Shown here: piece by piece, positions 16,755 through 26,953 of the stretch
Layout of the letters: each line of letters opens with the position of its first letter
Numbering within the stretch: position 1 is the stretch's first letter
NCBI GenBank assembly: GCA_902629395.1
Contig: CACOQT010000008.1
Location: 1 to 36,036, forward strand
DNA: 36,036 bases
Direction: 5' to 3'
Source: an uncultured Prochlorococcus sp.
GTDB taxonomy: Bacteria > Cyanobacteriota > Cyanobacteriia > PCC-6307 > Cyanobiaceae
Program-made: the position numbers and the translations under genes
Notes under the pieces: model-generated
Told to the model about the DNA's origin: nothing
What the model saw: the letters and a program-made list of their open reading frames with translations, nothing else
Databases searched by the model: none

Positions 16755-17661
16755 TCATTTTCTCCAGATTTTCCAAATAAAAAGGATATCGTTCAAAATC
16801 TTTATTAATTACACAACCAGGCTCATCTCTATGCAAACAATTGCGAAACTTACATCTTGAGTTAGTTAGCTGAATTCGAAATTCAGGGAACAAATAAGCG
16901 AAGTCAGAGGGTTCACATAATATTTCTGGACGATTAAACCCAGGGGTGTCCGCCAAACGAGATCCTTTTCCAATCTCAAATAATTCAACATGCCTGGTTG
17001 TATGAGTACCTCTCTTTAATTTTTTTGAGACAGATGACGTAGGTAGTGAAATAGTTGGTATCAAATGATTAATTAAACTTGTCTTACCTACACCAGAAGG
17101 ACCAGCAAGTACAGTCAATTTTGTCTCTCTAAAGCGATCTACTAATGAATCAATACCCTCAGAATTGTATATAGTTACTGGGATACAATCGTATCCCCAG
17201 GATTTGAATTTATTTATATATGAAATCAAATCACTTTTAGTAACTAAATCTATTTTGGTTAATATTATTAAAGGCTTTATCTTTGAACATTCAGCTGTTA
17301 TCAAAAAACGACTTGCTTGCTCTATATCAAGTAAAGGCTCATCAACTGAGATACAAATAGAAACTAATGTAACGTTTGCCACAGCTGGACGTTTTACAAA
17401 ACTTTTTCGTGGCTCAACCTCAGAAATTACAGCTCTTTTATTTTTATGATCTATAGATTCAATATAAACTAAATCACCTACGTCTATAAATAAACCCAGA
17501 TAATCTAACTTATTTCTTCGTGTGCATAGAAGCCTCTTTTTCGTATCAAATTGATTATTTAAATCTTTATTAAAATCTTGATGATCAATCTCCACAATAT
17601 AAAAATTTGCCTTAAGTGCAACAACAATACCTCTTATTTTATTAGATTTATTTTTACTCAC
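16723..17661 (-). CDS. rsgA: Ribosome small subunit-dependent GTPase A
   Basis: RsgA is a circularly permuted GTPase that checks late maturation of the 30S subunit. In the 312 residues the motif order is inverted as expected: TKID (135-138) precedes the P-loop GPSGVGKTS (187-195) and DTPG (238-241). An N-terminal OB fold (about 1-90) and a C-terminal zinc knuckle with Cys-rich [16 protein letters not shown] complete it. The start is GTG 17661, which overlaps the end of tusA by 8 bases. The overlap and shared strand place it in a dnaJ-tusA-rsgA cluster. Its 3' end overlaps ebfC. Confidence 0.95.
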   Translation of the reverse strand: MSKNKSNKIRGIVVALKANFYIVEIDHQDFNKDLNNQFDTKKRLLCTRRNKLDYLGLFIDVGDLVYIESIDHKNKRAVISEVEPRKSFVKRPAVANVTLVSICISVDEPLLDIEQASRFLITAECSKIKPLIILTKIDLVTKSDLISYINKFKSWGYDCIPVTIYNSEGIDSLVDRFRETKLTVLAGPSGVGKTSLINHLIPTISLPTSSVSKKLKRGTHTTRHVELFEIGKGSRLADTPGFNRPEILCEPSDFAYLFPEFRIQLTNSRCKFRNCLHRDEPGCVINKDFERYPFYLENLEKMISSHLPYRVG

Positions 17662-17893
17662 TCGATATTATCAAAGTTGCTTTTTTAGAATCTTTTTTTA
17701 ATACTTGAACTTTATAACCCTTCTCTTCTAAACCATCGATAACACTAGTTTCAGCTTCACCTATATCAAGGTCAACTTTTAACACTTGATTTGAAGATAA
17801 ATTGTCCAAAGCCAGGCAACATTTGACAAAATTAACTGGACAATCAAGACCTCGTAAATCTAAATATTGATCGACAAAAATATTATTTTTCAC
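17654..17893 (-). CDS. TusA/SirA-like sulfur carrier family protein
   Basis: A 79-residue βαβαββ protein. LDLRGLDCPVNFVKC carries Cys18, the position of the persulfide Cys in TusA. In TusA the motif is CPxP; here it is CPVN, so the second Pro is missing. The gene starts at GTG 17893, one base overlapping the TAG stop of dnaJ (TAGTG), and ends inside rsgA. TusA proteins relay sulfur for tRNA thiolation or molybdopterin; with a changed motif and no relay partner here, the job is uncertain. The tight triad suggests one mRNA. Confidence 0.85.
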   Translation of the reverse strand: MKNNIFVDQYLDLRGLDCPVNFVKCCLALDNLSSNQVLKVDLDIGEAETSVIDGLEEKGYKVQVLKKDSKKATLIISSE

Positions 17894-19026
17894 TATTGTT
17901 TACCAAACAATTTACTGAAGAGACCACTCTTATGATGATGATGTTGAGGTCCACGAGCGGAGTAATGCCCTGCTAACTCTTCTAGTAGATTTCTCTCAGG
18001 ATCTGATAATTTTGTAGGTAACTTAATCTTTACTGAGACCTGATGGTTTCCTCTAGCTACTGGGTTTCCTAGTTTTGGAACTCCTTTGTTTTCTAAATTC
18101 AAAATAGAATTGGGTTGAGTTCCAGCTGGAATTTGTAACTTAGCAGGACCATCTACGGTGTCTATTTCAATAGAATCTCCTAATATTGCTTGAAGATAAC
18201 TAATCTTAACCTCAGATGAGATATTCAATCCATCTCTCTTGAGATTGGGGTTATTTTTTACTTTTAAGAAAACATATAGATCTCCGGAAGGACCACCCTT
18301 TAATCCAGCATTACCCTCACCTGAAACTCTTAACCTTGTTCCACTATCAACTCCAGCAGGAATATTAATTTTTAATTTTTTTCTAACTTGTTTAACACCT
18401 CTACCACCACAAGGGTTACAAGGATCCTTGATCATTTGGCCGGTACCGCCGCAATTTGGGCATTCAGCAACTTGCGTAAAACTTCCAAAAGGTGTTCGAG
18501 TGGCCCTTCTTACTTGACCTGCACCACCACAGGTAGAACACGATACAGGACCAGTGCCTTTCTTGGCACCAATTCCTCTACAGACATCACAAGTTTCTAG
18601 ATGAGGAACCGTGATTTCTTTTTCTTGTCCAAAAATAGCTTTATCAAAATCAATCGTCAGGTCGTAACGTAAATCATCCCCTTGCTGAGGCCCACGTCTT
18701 TGAGGACGAGAACCCCCAGAAGAACTAGCACCACCAAAACCATTGAAGAAGGTTTCAAATAAATCTGCAAAGCCACCCATATCGCCCATGTCTGGCATGC
18801 CAGCGGCACCGCCTAATCCAGCTTCTCCGAATTGGTCATACCGAGCTCGCTTTTGAGAATCGCTCAAAACTTCATATGCCTTGCCTATTTCTTTAAATTT
18901 ATCCTCTGCACCTGCTGCCTTGTTAACATCAGGGTGATATTTCCGAGCTTGTTGTCTATAAGCTCTTTTTAAAGTGTCAGCGTCAGCATCTCTGCTGACA
19001 CCCAATAGTTCGTAAAAATCAGCCAT
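17893..19026 (-). CDS. dnaJ: Chaperone protein DnaJ
   Basis: Co-chaperone stimulating DnaK ATPase. J domain with HPD (31-33), a Gly-rich linker (about 74-110), four zinc-finger repeats of the CxxCxGxG type ([32 protein letters not shown]) and a substrate-binding β-domain. The C-terminus has a His run (HHHH) before the end KLFGKQ. All elements of type I DnaJ are kept, 377 residues. The gene follows grpE by 44 bp, as in many bacteria. No CIRCE-type operator is visible upstream. Confidence 0.97.
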   Translation of the reverse strand: MADFYELLGVSRDADADTLKRAYRQQARKYHPDVNKAAGAEDKFKEIGKAYEVLSDSQKRARYDQFGEAGLGGAAGMPDMGDMGGFADLFETFFNGFGGASSSGGSRPQRRGPQQGDDLRYDLTIDFDKAIFGQEKEITVPHLETCDVCRGIGAKKGTGPVSCSTCGGAGQVRRATRTPFGSFTQVAECPNCGGTGQMIKDPCNPCGGRGVKQVRKKLKINIPAGVDSGTRLRVSGEGNAGLKGGPSGDLYVFLKVKNNPNLKRDGLNISSEVKISYLQAILGDSIEIDTVDGPAKLQIPAGTQPNSILNLENKGVPKLGNPVARGNHQVSVKIKLPTKLSDPERNLLEELAGHYSARGPQHHHHKSGLFSKLFGKQ

Positions 19027-19070
19027 TAGTCCATTTAAACAAATTCCCCTCCATTTCGATGACGATGTAG

Positions 19071-19850
19071 TTAATTCTCATCTTTATTGCTATCACCTGA
19101 AGATCCTTTGTCTTCATTATTGGATGCACTTTCGTCAGTAATCTCTGCATTATCAGTAGTCGGTCCTGGTCCCATGGAGACTTTGACCAAAGCATGTCTT
19201 AAAACACGACCATTCAAGTGATAACCCCTTTGTAATTCTTCAATCACAATATCCTCAGCCTTCTCATTGCTTGGCTCTCTCATAACTGCTTCATGCAAAG
19301 AAGGATCAAAAGGTTGATCAACGACGCGCATTGGAGCAACTCCTAATTGCTTAAGTACCTCTACCAGTTGCTTGTACAGACCTTGATAACTTCGATGTAA
19401 AGCTTGTGCTTCCTCACCCTCAGGATTCAATTGCTGCCTTGCTCTTTCAAAATTATCAACAATAGGTAGAATCTCACTCAAAGTGCTACAGGTGAGTTGA
19501 ATTTTTAAATCATCCTGATCACGAGTCTGACGCTTGCGAAAATTATCAAAATCTGCTGCAATTCTCACATATTGACTATTCAGTGTTTCATACTCCTTCT
19601 CTAGTTGCTGTAGTCTAAATTCTGTATCTGCGTTTTTGTTACTTACTTCTGAATCGCTTGAGGAAGGTTCAGTTTTAGAATTTGTAGAATCTTCTTTCAA
19701 TTCAGGCTCTGTTTTGGGCTTATTAGAAAGCTCTTCTTGATTTGACGATGAGTTACTAGTATGTGAACTAACTGAATTTTCATTAGAATTTTTTTCATGT
19801 GAAGCATCCAGAGATAATTCATTTTCTGAGGAAGGACCTTCTGAATTCAT
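19071..19850 (-). CDS. grpE: Nucleotide exchange factor GrpE
   Basis: GrpE releases ADP from DnaK. The N-terminal ~80 residues are Ser/Glu/Asn-rich and disordered-looking. A long helix (about 82-130) containing [17 protein letters not shown] is the dimerising coiled coil. The C-terminal β-domain has the conserved [20 protein letters not shown] (about 175-195) and ends acidic. The 259 residues are longer than E. coli GrpE (197) because of both tails. It begins 92 bp downstream of the msrB stop on the same strand, so msrB-grpE-dnaJ may share some transcription. Confidence 0.96.
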   Translation of the reverse strand: MNSEGPSSENELSLDASHEKNSNENSVSSHTSNSSSNQEELSNKPKTEPELKEDSTNSKTEPSSSDSEVSNKNADTEFRLQQLEKEYETLNSQYVRIAADFDNFRKRQTRDQDDLKIQLTCSTLSEILPIVDNFERARQQLNPEGEEAQALHRSYQGLYKQLVEVLKQLGVAPMRVVDQPFDPSLHEAVMREPSNEKAEDIVIEELQRGYHLNGRVLRHALVKVSMGPGPTTDNAEITDESASNNEDKGSSGDSNKDEN

Positions 19851-19942
19851 AAAAATTGGTTAGGTATTGATACATGTTGATTGGTAAAGGTTTTTCGGAC
19901 AAGCTACGGAAGCCCACACCTATCAAACAAGAAGAAAATAAT

Positions 19943-20428
19943 TTAGGTGTCAGCTTCGAATGAGAGAGCGACTCCGTTATTGCAATATCGTTTACCTGTT
20001 GGCCTTGGACCGTCGTTAAAGACATGACCCTGATGGCCACCACAACGCCTACAGTGGTATTCGGTTCTGGGAACAATTAACTTAAAGTCTGTTTTTGTCT
20101 CGATTGCATCAGGTAGATGATCAAAAAAACTTGGCCAGCCTGTTCCGCTATCAAATTTTGTTTTTGAAGAAAATAGAGCATTAGCACATCCAGCACATCG
20201 AAAAATACCTTTCCGCTTTTCATCATTCAAAGAACTTGAGAAAGGCCTCTCTGTTCCTTCCTTACGTAACACGTAAAAAGCTTCTTTGGGTAAACGATTT
20301 TTCCAATCTTCATCAGTTAAAGTTTTATAGTTTTCCATAGGTTTAGATGCAGCAAAAGCACTTTTTGGTTTGATAATAAGACTCAAAAGAGTATTAAAAA
20401 ATCCAATCACTAAAAATCTACGTTTCAT
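19943..20428 (-). CDS. msrB: Exported methionine-R-sulfoxide reductase B
   Basis: MsrB reduces methionine-R-sulfoxide in proteins. The body has the zinc Cys pairs CAGC and CRRC, the GTGWPSFF motif, GHVFNDGPRPTGKRYC and the catalytic Cys in RYCNNGVALSF. The N-terminus MKRRFLVIGFFNTLLSLIIK, ending near SAFAA, is a signal peptide with twin Arg in K-R-R-F-L, resembling a Tat signal (S-R-R-x-F-L-K). ATG 20428 is chosen because it starts this peptide; the open frame runs upstream to a TTG at 20446. The predicted location is the periplasm or thylakoid lumen, where it would repair photo-oxidised proteins. It is divergent from dusA. Confidence 0.9.
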   Translation of the reverse strand: MKRRFLVIGFFNTLLSLIIKPKSAFAASKPMENYKTLTDEDWKNRLPKEAFYVLRKEGTERPFSSSLNDEKRKGIFRCAGCANALFSSKTKFDSGTGWPSFFDHLPDAIETKTDFKLIVPRTEYHCRRCGGHQGHVFNDGPRPTGKRYCNNGVALSFEADT

Positions 20429-20500
20429 AGAATTTTGTCGATTCAATAAATGTTAATAAAATTTATCCCTCAAAAGTTGAAAAAATTAATTTTATAAAAA

Positions 20501-21511
20501 ATGAATTCCAAACCTTTCAAAAAAAATAATGAATTAGCTAGCTACCGATTGAGTATTGCTCCAATGATGGATTGCACAGATAAATATTTTCGTGTACTGA
20601 TGCGTCAAATCACTAAACAATCACTTCTTTACACGGAAATGATTGTTGCCCAAGCCCTTCATTACAATAAAAATAGAGGTAAATTACTAGATTTTGCTGA
20701 AATTGAGCATCCAATTTCGATACAACTTGGAGGAGACAATCCTAATCTTCTAGCTGAAGCAGCTCAGATGGCTGAAGATTGGGGCTATGACGAGATTAAT
20801 CTAAATATTGGATGTCCCAGTCCAAGAGTAAGATCTGGCAACTTTGGAGCTTGTCTTATGGGAAAACCGAAGACAGTCGCCAATTGCATAGAAAGAATGA
20901 AAAAAACATGCAATATTCCCATAACAATAAAGCAAAGACTTGGTATTGATAATCTCGATAATGATGAGTATCTCATGCAATTTGTTGATGATTGTTCAAA
21001 TGCAGGAGCAGATAGATTCATCATTCATGCAAGAAAAGCTTGGTTAAATGGATTAAATCCGAAAGAAAATCGTACAATCCCACCTCTTCAATATGAAAGA
21101 GTTCAAAAATTAAAAAATAACAGGCCTGAACTTATTATTGAACTTAACGGTGGTCTTAACACATTAAATGAATGTATTAAAACACTTAAAGTATTCGATG
21201 GAGCAATGGTCGGTAGAGCTGCATACTCACATCCTTTTGATTGGAGGAAAATAGACTCGATGATTTACGGACACGAAGAGAAATATCTATCTAGATCAAA
21301 AATAATTAAACAAATTATTCCTTTTGCTGAGAAACATCTAGAAAATGAAGGACGTCTTTGGCAATTCTCTAAACATATTCTTAATCTGATAGAGAAGATA
21401 CCCAATGCAAAAAAATTTAGACAAGAACTAAGTGAAAAATCCCAATCTGGGAAAGCCAACATTTCAATTTTAAAAAAAATTGCCCAACAACTTGAAGATG
21501 CTGGGCACTAA
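20501..21511 (+). CDS. dusA: tRNA-dihydrouridine synthase, DusA-like
   Basis: An FMN enzyme of 336 residues that reduces uridine in the tRNA D-loop. The TIM barrel shows APMMDCTDKYFR (20-31), QLGGDNPN (75-82), LNIGCPSPRVRSGNFGACLM (101-120) with catalytic Cys118, FIIHARKAWLNGL and an ELNGGLNT phosphate loop. The ARKAWLNGL stretch fits DusA rather than DusB/C. ATG 20501 gives the family N-terminus. It ends 17 bp from the convergent RNA-binding protein gene. Confidence 0.93.
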   Translation: MNSKPFKKNNELASYRLSIAPMMDCTDKYFRVLMRQITKQSLLYTEMIVAQALHYNKNRGKLLDFAEIEHPISIQLGGDNPNLLAEAAQMAEDWGYDEINLNIGCPSPRVRSGNFGACLMGKPKTVANCIERMKKTCNIPITIKQRLGIDNLDNDEYLMQFVDDCSNAGADRFIIHARKAWLNGLNPKENRTIPPLQYERVQKLKNNRPELIIELNGGLNTLNECIKTLKVFDGAMVGRAAYSHPFDWRKIDSMIYGHEEKYLSRSKIIKQIIPFAEKHLENEGRLWQFSKHILNLIEKIPNAKKFRQELSEKSQSGKANISILKKIAQQLEDAGH

Positions 21512-21528
21512 AAATAAGCAGCTAATCT

Positions 21529-21990
21529 TTATGATTCTGCTCCGCCATAATCTGCAGTAGTGTCGTCTCCCCCTTCAGGCGAAGCACCTCTTCTTCTTCT
21601 GCTACGGCCTTGATCAAAGCCATTTGTATCTTGAGAAGAATTGCCATGACTGCGGTCTTCCCAACCTTTTGCTCCAGAAGGTCTATCTTGAACTGATTGA
21701 TCGCCATAACCGCCGCCGCCATAGCCGCCGCCTCTCCTTGGAGCACTACCTCTAGGCTCAGCTTTGTTGATTCTTAAAGGGCGCCCCATCAGTTCTGCTC
21801 CCTGTAGAGATTCAATTGCTGAAGCTTCAACTGCTTCATCAGCCATCTCAATAAAAGCAAAACCTCTTTTGCGTCCTGTGTCTCGTTCTAAAGGTAAAGA
21901 ACAATTTGCCACCTCCCCAAAAGGAGAAAACAATTCAATGACATCTTCCTGCTCAGCGCGGAAGGGTAAGTTGCCTACAAAAATACTCAC
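21529..21990 (-). CDS. RRM RNA-binding protein with glycine-rich tail
   Basis: One RRM (about 1-80): RNP2 SIFVGNLPF and RNP1 KRGFAFIEM. A Gly/Tyr-rich tail (GGGYGGGGYG) follows, then a polar, Arg-rich end. This is the cyanobacterial Rbp family; Gly-rich members are often cold-induced and bind RNA. I start it at GTG 21990, where the family N-terminus begins, not at the upstream ATG 22041, because the extra 17 residues do not look like this family and would lie before the β1 strand. The predicted product has 153 residues. It is convergent with dusA. Confidence 0.9.
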   Translation of the reverse strand: MSIFVGNLPFRAEQEDVIELFSPFGEVANCSLPLERDTGRKRGFAFIEMADEAVEASAIESLQGAELMGRPLRINKAEPRGSAPRRGGGYGGGGYGDQSVQDRPSGAKGWEDRSHGNSSQDTNGFDQGRSRRRRGASPEGGDDTTADYGGAES

Positions 21991-22117
21991 TTGAAAATTG
22001 GACTGAAAATAAAATGTAACTAATCGGCTAAGAGTAGCCAAAATTAATAACTCTAAATTGAGTCATCACCACACACTTTAATACCGAAAGCCCTAAAAAA
22101 GATTTAAAAAAATTTTT

Positions 22118-23497
22118 TTACTTAAATAATTTTTCTCGCCATAAAATCAATTGTTCGTGGACTCTCTCAAAACCAGTGCCACCAAAACTCAATCGAGACT
22201 CAACAACACCAGAAGGTAAAAGCTTTTCATAAATATCTTTTTCAAAAAGTTTATGATATGTCTTCCATTTTTCTAAAGGAATATCTTTTAATAAAACCCC
22301 TTCTTCCAAAGAAGTTTTAACAATACGTCCAACCAATTGATACGCTTCTCGGAATGGTATTTTTTTGGCCACTAAATAATCTGCAACATCTGTAGCATTT
22401 GAAAAATCAGATGAAACAGCATGATTTAATTTTTCTTTTCTAAAAATCAATCCTTCCTCAAACAATATTGATGTAGCAACTAAAGAATCCTTAACTGTCT
22501 TTACACTATCAAAAATTGCCTCTTTATCTTCTTGAAAATCTTTATTGTAAGCCAAAGGCAAACCTTTAATCATTGTTAACATAGCTTGTAGATGTCCAAA
22601 TACTCTTCCTGACTTTCCACGAACTAATTCAGGGACATCAGGATTCTTTTTTTGAGGCATAAGACTACTTCCGGTAGCACATCGATCTGTCAATTGAACA
22701 AAAGCAAATTCTTCAGATGACCACAAGACAACTTCTTCAGATAGTCTACTTAAATGAGCCATAATTAATGCAGAGGCTCCTAAAAACTCTACGACAAAAT
22801 CTCTGTCACTGACAGCATCTAGACTATTAGAATAAACATCTTGAAAATGCAATTCAGATGCAGTTATCTTTCTATTTATAGATACAGAAGTACCTGCTAA
22901 TGCTGCTGCTCCAAGTGGTGAGATATTAACTCGTTTTCTTACATCTTTTAATCTATTTCTATCTCGTTGAGCCATCTCTACATATGCCAATAAATGATGT
23001 GCTAAAGACAAAGGTTGAGCTCTTTGTAAATGTGTATAACCAGGAATAAGCGTATGTAGATTTTCTTCTGCCAATAAAAAAAGGGATTTTTGAAACCGTA
23101 CTAAGTCCAAATCAATTTCATCAATGCGCTTTCTTAGCCATAATCTTAAATCTGTCCCAACTTGATCATTTCGACTACGACCAGTGTGTAATTTTTTCCC
23201 AACTGGACCTATCAAGTCTATTAATTTTTTTTCTACAGCAAAATGGATATCTTCATCTGAGATCCCTGGGTGAAATAACCCATCAGACGCCTCTTGCCTA
23301 ATCTGTTGAAGACCATTCTCTAATAAAATAGCCTCTTCCTTAGTGATAACCTCTTGAACTCCCAGCATGCGTGCATGTGCAATTGATCCATCTAAATCTT
23401 CTTGTAATAGACAAATATCAAAGTCGATAGAGGCATTAAATTTCTCTATGAAAGGGTTAAGTCCTTTATCAAATCTATCGCTCCAAGTTTTAATCAA
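22118..23497 (-). CDS. argH: Argininosuccinate lyase
   Basis: Splits argininosuccinate to arginine and fumarate, the last step of arginine synthesis. The 459-residue superfamily fold shows His156 in [10 protein letters not shown], the signature [12 protein letters not shown] (276-287) with the catalytic Ser, and [12 protein letters not shown] (106-117). No ATG suits the N-terminus; TTG 23497 begins [16 protein letters not shown], and an upstream stop lies three codons before. It follows the phosphatase gene by 82 bp. All active-site parts are present. Confidence 0.96.
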   Translation of the reverse strand: MIKTWSDRFDKGLNPFIEKFNASIDFDICLLQEDLDGSIAHARMLGVQEVITKEEAILLENGLQQIRQEASDGLFHPGISDEDIHFAVEKKLIDLIGPVGKKLHTGRSRNDQVGTDLRLWLRKRIDEIDLDLVRFQKSLFLLAEENLHTLIPGYTHLQRAQPLSLAHHLLAYVEMAQRDRNRLKDVRKRVNISPLGAAALAGTSVSINRKITASELHFQDVYSNSLDAVSDRDFVVEFLGASALIMAHLSRLSEEVVLWSSEEFAFVQLTDRCATGSSLMPQKKNPDVPELVRGKSGRVFGHLQAMLTMIKGLPLAYNKDFQEDKEAIFDSVKTVKDSLVATSILFEEGLIFRKEKLNHAVSSDFSNATDVADYLVAKKIPFREAYQLVGRIVKTSLEEGVLLKDIPLEKWKTYHKLFEKDIYEKLLPSGVVESRLSFGGTGFERVHEQLILWREKLFK

Positions 23498-23579
23498 TGC
23501 ATTTTCCTAAACACTATTATTAATAAAGCAAGGGTCATAGCAATTGTCAGGAAATTTACCAAGTTAATTTAAGAAGCGT

Positions 23580-24959
23580 TCATTCTTCATTAACTTTTAA
23601 AACGACCATTGAAGCATCATCTTCAAGGTGTTGATCACTCACTCCAACAAAACCATCTAATCTTTCGAATAATTTATTCAATATTTGCTTAGCCCCTAAA
23701 CCTTCCTTCGCAAATTTATCTAAAAAGGCTATTAAACGAGTCTCATCAAAACGTTCACCTGACATACCAGGTGCTTCAGTAACTCCATCAGTGTAATAAA
23801 GAAGAACATCACCAGGCTGAAGAAATATCTCTCCACATCCATATTCAGCTTCAGGTTGAAGACCTATCAACAAACCAGGTGCATCTAATCTAGTAATTGA
23901 TTTGGACTTTGAACGCCAAAGCAAAGGGGGATTATGAGCTGCATTCGCGAAGCGTAATTTTCTTGATTGAGCATCAAAATCCGAGTAAAACAAAGTTACA
24001 AATCTATGTGATTGAGTCAAATCTTCTAGAGCCAATTGATTCAGATCATGCAAAATAGAATCAGGAGACAACCCTGTTAAAACCTCAGCTCTCAGCATTC
24101 CTCGTAACATAGTCATCAACAATCCTGCTGGAACACCTTTACCCATAACGTCACCAATAACAAAAGCCCACCGCCCACGAGATTTTGATATTTCATTTAA
24201 CTCTGGACGAGTAGGCATAAAATCGTAATAATCACCACCAACTTGAAAAGCGGGTCTGCAACATGCAGCCAATTCAACTCCTTCAATTATTGGACATTGA
24301 TCGGGTAATAATTGCGATTGGATTTCAGCACCTATACTGATTTGCCTATCAACCTTTTCATGATTACGAATTATTTGAAATATGACATCATTTTCTATAG
24401 CTATTCCGGTTAAATCAGCAACTATTTGAATATGTTTTCGATGAACATTACTTCCAAAAACAATCTCCTTGTTATCAAAAGCATACAATCTACCTCGCTG
24501 TCTTCCCCTAGAAACTATCGACGTAGCAATTAAATTAGAAGCATTCAAATACCTTTGAACTAAACGATCTAAGCATGCAATATTCTTTTCCTTCATACCA
24601 AAACCTATTTTTTTACCATCCTCTAAAAGAAATAATTGTCTCAAGAGTTCTTGATATTCATCGTTAGGAACTATTTGTAATTGTTCACGCCAAATACTTC
24701 CATTATCTTGAAATGGGATTAACAACGATCCTCTAACACCTATTAATTGGGTGACAAGACATGGGATGAATTCAAGAAAGCGATGTAAATTGGTAAAATT
24801 TCTCAAAGCAAATGTCAATGAAAGCAATAAATCTTGATTAACAATTTGCTCTTGAGAAAGACTATGAACCAGGTCTCTAAGAGACTTGGAAGCAGCCGTT
24901 GATAGGGTACTTGTTAAATTCTGATTTTGTTTTTCTGAGACAGGAGAATTTTCTTTCAC
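23580..24959 (-). CDS. GAF-like plus PP2C (SpoIIE/RsbU) serine phosphatase
   Basis: The N-terminal half (about 55-215) looks like a GAF-type sensor. The C-terminal PP2C/SpoIIE domain (about 225-457) has metal-binding Asp in GGDYYDF, IGDVMGKGVPAG, YYTDGVTEA and DDASMVV. The relatives dephosphorylate anti-sigma-antagonist proteins (STAS domain) in partner-switching systems. No STAS protein, anti-sigma kinase or sigma factor is in this window, so the partners are elsewhere or unknown. Start GTG 24959; there is no ATG near. It lies 58 bp downstream of ftsY on the same strand. Confidence 0.9.
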   Translation of the reverse strand: MKENSPVSEKQNQNLTSTLSTAASKSLRDLVHSLSQEQIVNQDLLLSLTFALRNFTNLHRFLEFIPCLVTQLIGVRGSLLIPFQDNGSIWREQLQIVPNDEYQELLRQLFLLEDGKKIGFGMKEKNIACLDRLVQRYLNASNLIATSIVSRGRQRGRLYAFDNKEIVFGSNVHRKHIQIVADLTGIAIENDVIFQIIRNHEKVDRQISIGAEIQSQLLPDQCPIIEGVELAACCRPAFQVGGDYYDFMPTRPELNEISKSRGRWAFVIGDVMGKGVPAGLLMTMLRGMLRAEVLTGLSPDSILHDLNQLALEDLTQSHRFVTLFYSDFDAQSRKLRFANAAHNPPLLWRSKSKSITRLDAPGLLIGLQPEAEYGCGEIFLQPGDVLLYYTDGVTEAPGMSGERFDETRLIAFLDKFAKEGLGAKQILNKLFERLDGFVGVSDQHLEDDASMVVLKVNEE

Positions 24960-25017
24960 TGTCCTCCATCAATACAGAAATTTAAACTTAGCAATTTGTA
25001 CAAAAAATTTCTTAAAG

Positions 25018-26310
25018 TCATCGAGTAGTCAAAAGGGCTTCAATAAATTCGAAGCTATTGAATGGCCGCAAATCTCTAATATTTTCTCCTGCCCCGATGA
25101 ATCTAACAGGCAATTTGGCTTCTGATGCAACAGCCATAGCGACACCTCCTCGAGAAGATCCATCAAGTTTCGTAAGTATTACTCCTGTTAATTCTGCAGA
25201 ATTAGCAAATGCTAAAGCCTGTCTTAAACCATTTTGACCTTGACTAGAATCAAGCACTAATAAAGATTCAACGTTTGCTTGAGGTGCTAGTTTGTCTATA
25301 ATCTTTCTAATTTTTTTTAATTCCTCCATTAGGTTATTTTTTGTTTGTAATCTGCCTGCGGTATCTACAAGTAATAAATCTATTTCCTTAGATTTACTTG
25401 CACCAATAGCATCAAATACTACCGCTGCGGGATCTGCATTCTTTGATTCATTTGAAATAACTTCAACCCCTGTTCTTTCTCCCCATATTTTTACTTGTTG
25501 AACAGCTGCAGCTCTAAAAGTATCAGCAGCGGCAATCATTGCAGAAAAACCACTTCTTTTTGCGACACTTGCCAATTTACCTAAAGTTGTTGTTTTCCCT
25601 ACTCCATTAACACCTACCAACATCCAAATATTTAAACAACCCTTTTTTGGTGCAAGCAAATCAACACCGCTATCTTTAATTGGCTTATCTAAAACATTAA
25701 CTAATTGTTCTTTTAAAAAACGTAATCCTTCAGAAGCTTCAACAACCTCCTCATTTAACTTACTTCTAAGTGATTCTAAAATTTGATCAGTTGCAGAAAC
25801 TCCTGCATCTGCTCTGAGTAAAAGAGTCTCTAAATCATCAAGAACTTCAGGTGTAAGTGGATCATCGCCTAATTTATCAAGTAAATCGGTAACAAAACCT
25901 TTGCGCGTTTTTTCTAATCCTTGTTTTAGCCTACTTAGCCAATCAATTTCATCTAGTGAAAATTGATCAATTTTTTTACCTTGTGCCGCTAAGACTTCCG
26001 CTGACCATGTAAAAGTATCATCAAAATCTCCTAGTTGAAGCTCGTCTTCTTGTAAATCTTGACTTAATTGTGGAGTATTAAAATCTGAAGTAATTAATTT
26101 AGAACTCTCATCTACATTGTTTTTTTTATTTAATATATCTTTTTTTTCAATTTCTTGTTTTTTTAAATCTTTCTCTTCCTTTTGCTTTTGCTTGAGTTGC
26201 AAATAAGCTTGTTTTGCCCAATCTAAAGAATCATCATCAACAGACTCAGTGTTCTTACTTTGATTCATATTCATAGGACTCATTTCATGCTGAGAAAACT
26301 CGTCTTTCAT
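25018..26310 (-). CDS. ftsY: Signal recognition particle receptor FtsY
   Basis: FtsY docks ribosome-SRP complexes at the membrane. A charged, Lys/Glu-rich A region (about 30-110) precedes the N domain (about 120-215) and the GTPase G domain with GVNGVGKTT (233-241), a DTAGR switch and TKLDGSSRGG. The 430 residues match the usual length without a membrane anchor, so binding is peripheral. Its ATG overlaps the nusB stop by ATGA, so the two are translationally coupled. Confidence 0.96.
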   Translation of the reverse strand: MKDEFSQHEMSPMNMNQSKNTESVDDDSLDWAKQAYLQLKQKQKEEKDLKKQEIEKKDILNKKNNVDESSKLITSDFNTPQLSQDLQEDELQLGDFDDTFTWSAEVLAAQGKKIDQFSLDEIDWLSRLKQGLEKTRKGFVTDLLDKLGDDPLTPEVLDDLETLLLRADAGVSATDQILESLRSKLNEEVVEASEGLRFLKEQLVNVLDKPIKDSGVDLLAPKKGCLNIWMLVGVNGVGKTTTLGKLASVAKRSGFSAMIAAADTFRAAAVQQVKIWGERTGVEVISNESKNADPAAVVFDAIGASKSKEIDLLLVDTAGRLQTKNNLMEELKKIRKIIDKLAPQANVESLLVLDSSQGQNGLRQALAFANSAELTGVILTKLDGSSRGGVAMAVASEAKLPVRFIGAGENIRDLRPFNSFEFIEALLTTR

Positions 26311-26933
26311 TTAGGACTAAATATTAAACTAGAATTTTGAAGTTTCCTTAAAACTCCATTAATCATTCTGCGTCCTTGTTCATCGCTATAACGATTAGCC
26401 AAATTAACTGCTTCATTACAAGTTACAGCAGTAGGTGTATTTAAGTCGATCATATCAACCAATGCTAATCTTAAAATATCTCTATCAATTCTAGGTAATC
26501 TTTTTAAGCGCCACCCTTCCATAACGCTATCTAGATTCTTGTCAATCTCATTTTTTTTTGAAATAACTAGACTCACCCGCTTAAGAGCTAACTCACGTAT
26601 TTCTTTTTGATCAACTAGAGCCAGTAATCTTGGTAATTCAATACTTTCAGATAAGCAGTTAAGTATATTCTCTGAATTAATCAAACAAGTTTTTAAGTGA
26701 TTACGAGATATTGTTAATGAACCCGCATCATCATTCAATTCGCTTTCTAACAATTCCTGATTAGCTTTTTCTAATTTTGATGCACATAAATCTAATTGCT
26801 CACGCCAATGTTGAGTTAGAGATTCAACAGCTTGACTAAGTAAACTTTCGATATTGAGATTTTTACAGTCTTTTTTTTTAATTTGACCTAAAAGCAAAAG
26901 AGCTAATTCTCTAGAAATAGATTTTAATTGCAT
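26307..26933 (-). CDS. nusB: Transcription antitermination protein NusB
   Basis: NusB works with NusE at rRNA boxA. The C-terminal half carries the family core LPRIDRDILRLALVDMIDLN (about 150-170) and the VTCNEAVNLANRYSDEQGRRMINGVLRK stretch. The 208 residues are longer than E. coli NusB (139) because of a helical insertion after the first helix (SRELALLLLGQ), a form common in cyanobacteria. It is coupled to ftsY by a 4-bp overlap and follows the DUF502 gene by 20 bp. Confidence 0.93.
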   Translation of the reverse strand: MQLKSISRELALLLLGQIKKKDCKNLNIESLLSQAVESLTQHWREQLDLCASKLEKANQELLESELNDDAGSLTISRNHLKTCLINSENILNCLSESIELPRLLALVDQKEIRELALKRVSLVISKKNEIDKNLDSVMEGWRLKRLPRIDRDILRLALVDMIDLNTPTAVTCNEAVNLANRYSDEQGRRMINGVLRKLQNSSLIFSPK

Positions 26934-26953
26934 AATTTTAATTCAAGAGTTCT

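Noticed and set aside
19819-20076. 85-codon minus-strand frame spanning the grpE-msrB spacer
   Set aside because: It lies in another frame of both known genes and contains no motif.
21660-21740. GC-rich repeated stretch as a possible repeat element
   Set aside because: It is simply the glycine/tyrosine codons of the RRM protein tail.
21522-21746. 74-codon minus-strand frame inside the RRM gene
   Set aside because: An Ala/Val/Glu-rich translation of the Gly-coding repeats in another frame; the RRM frame is clearly the real one.
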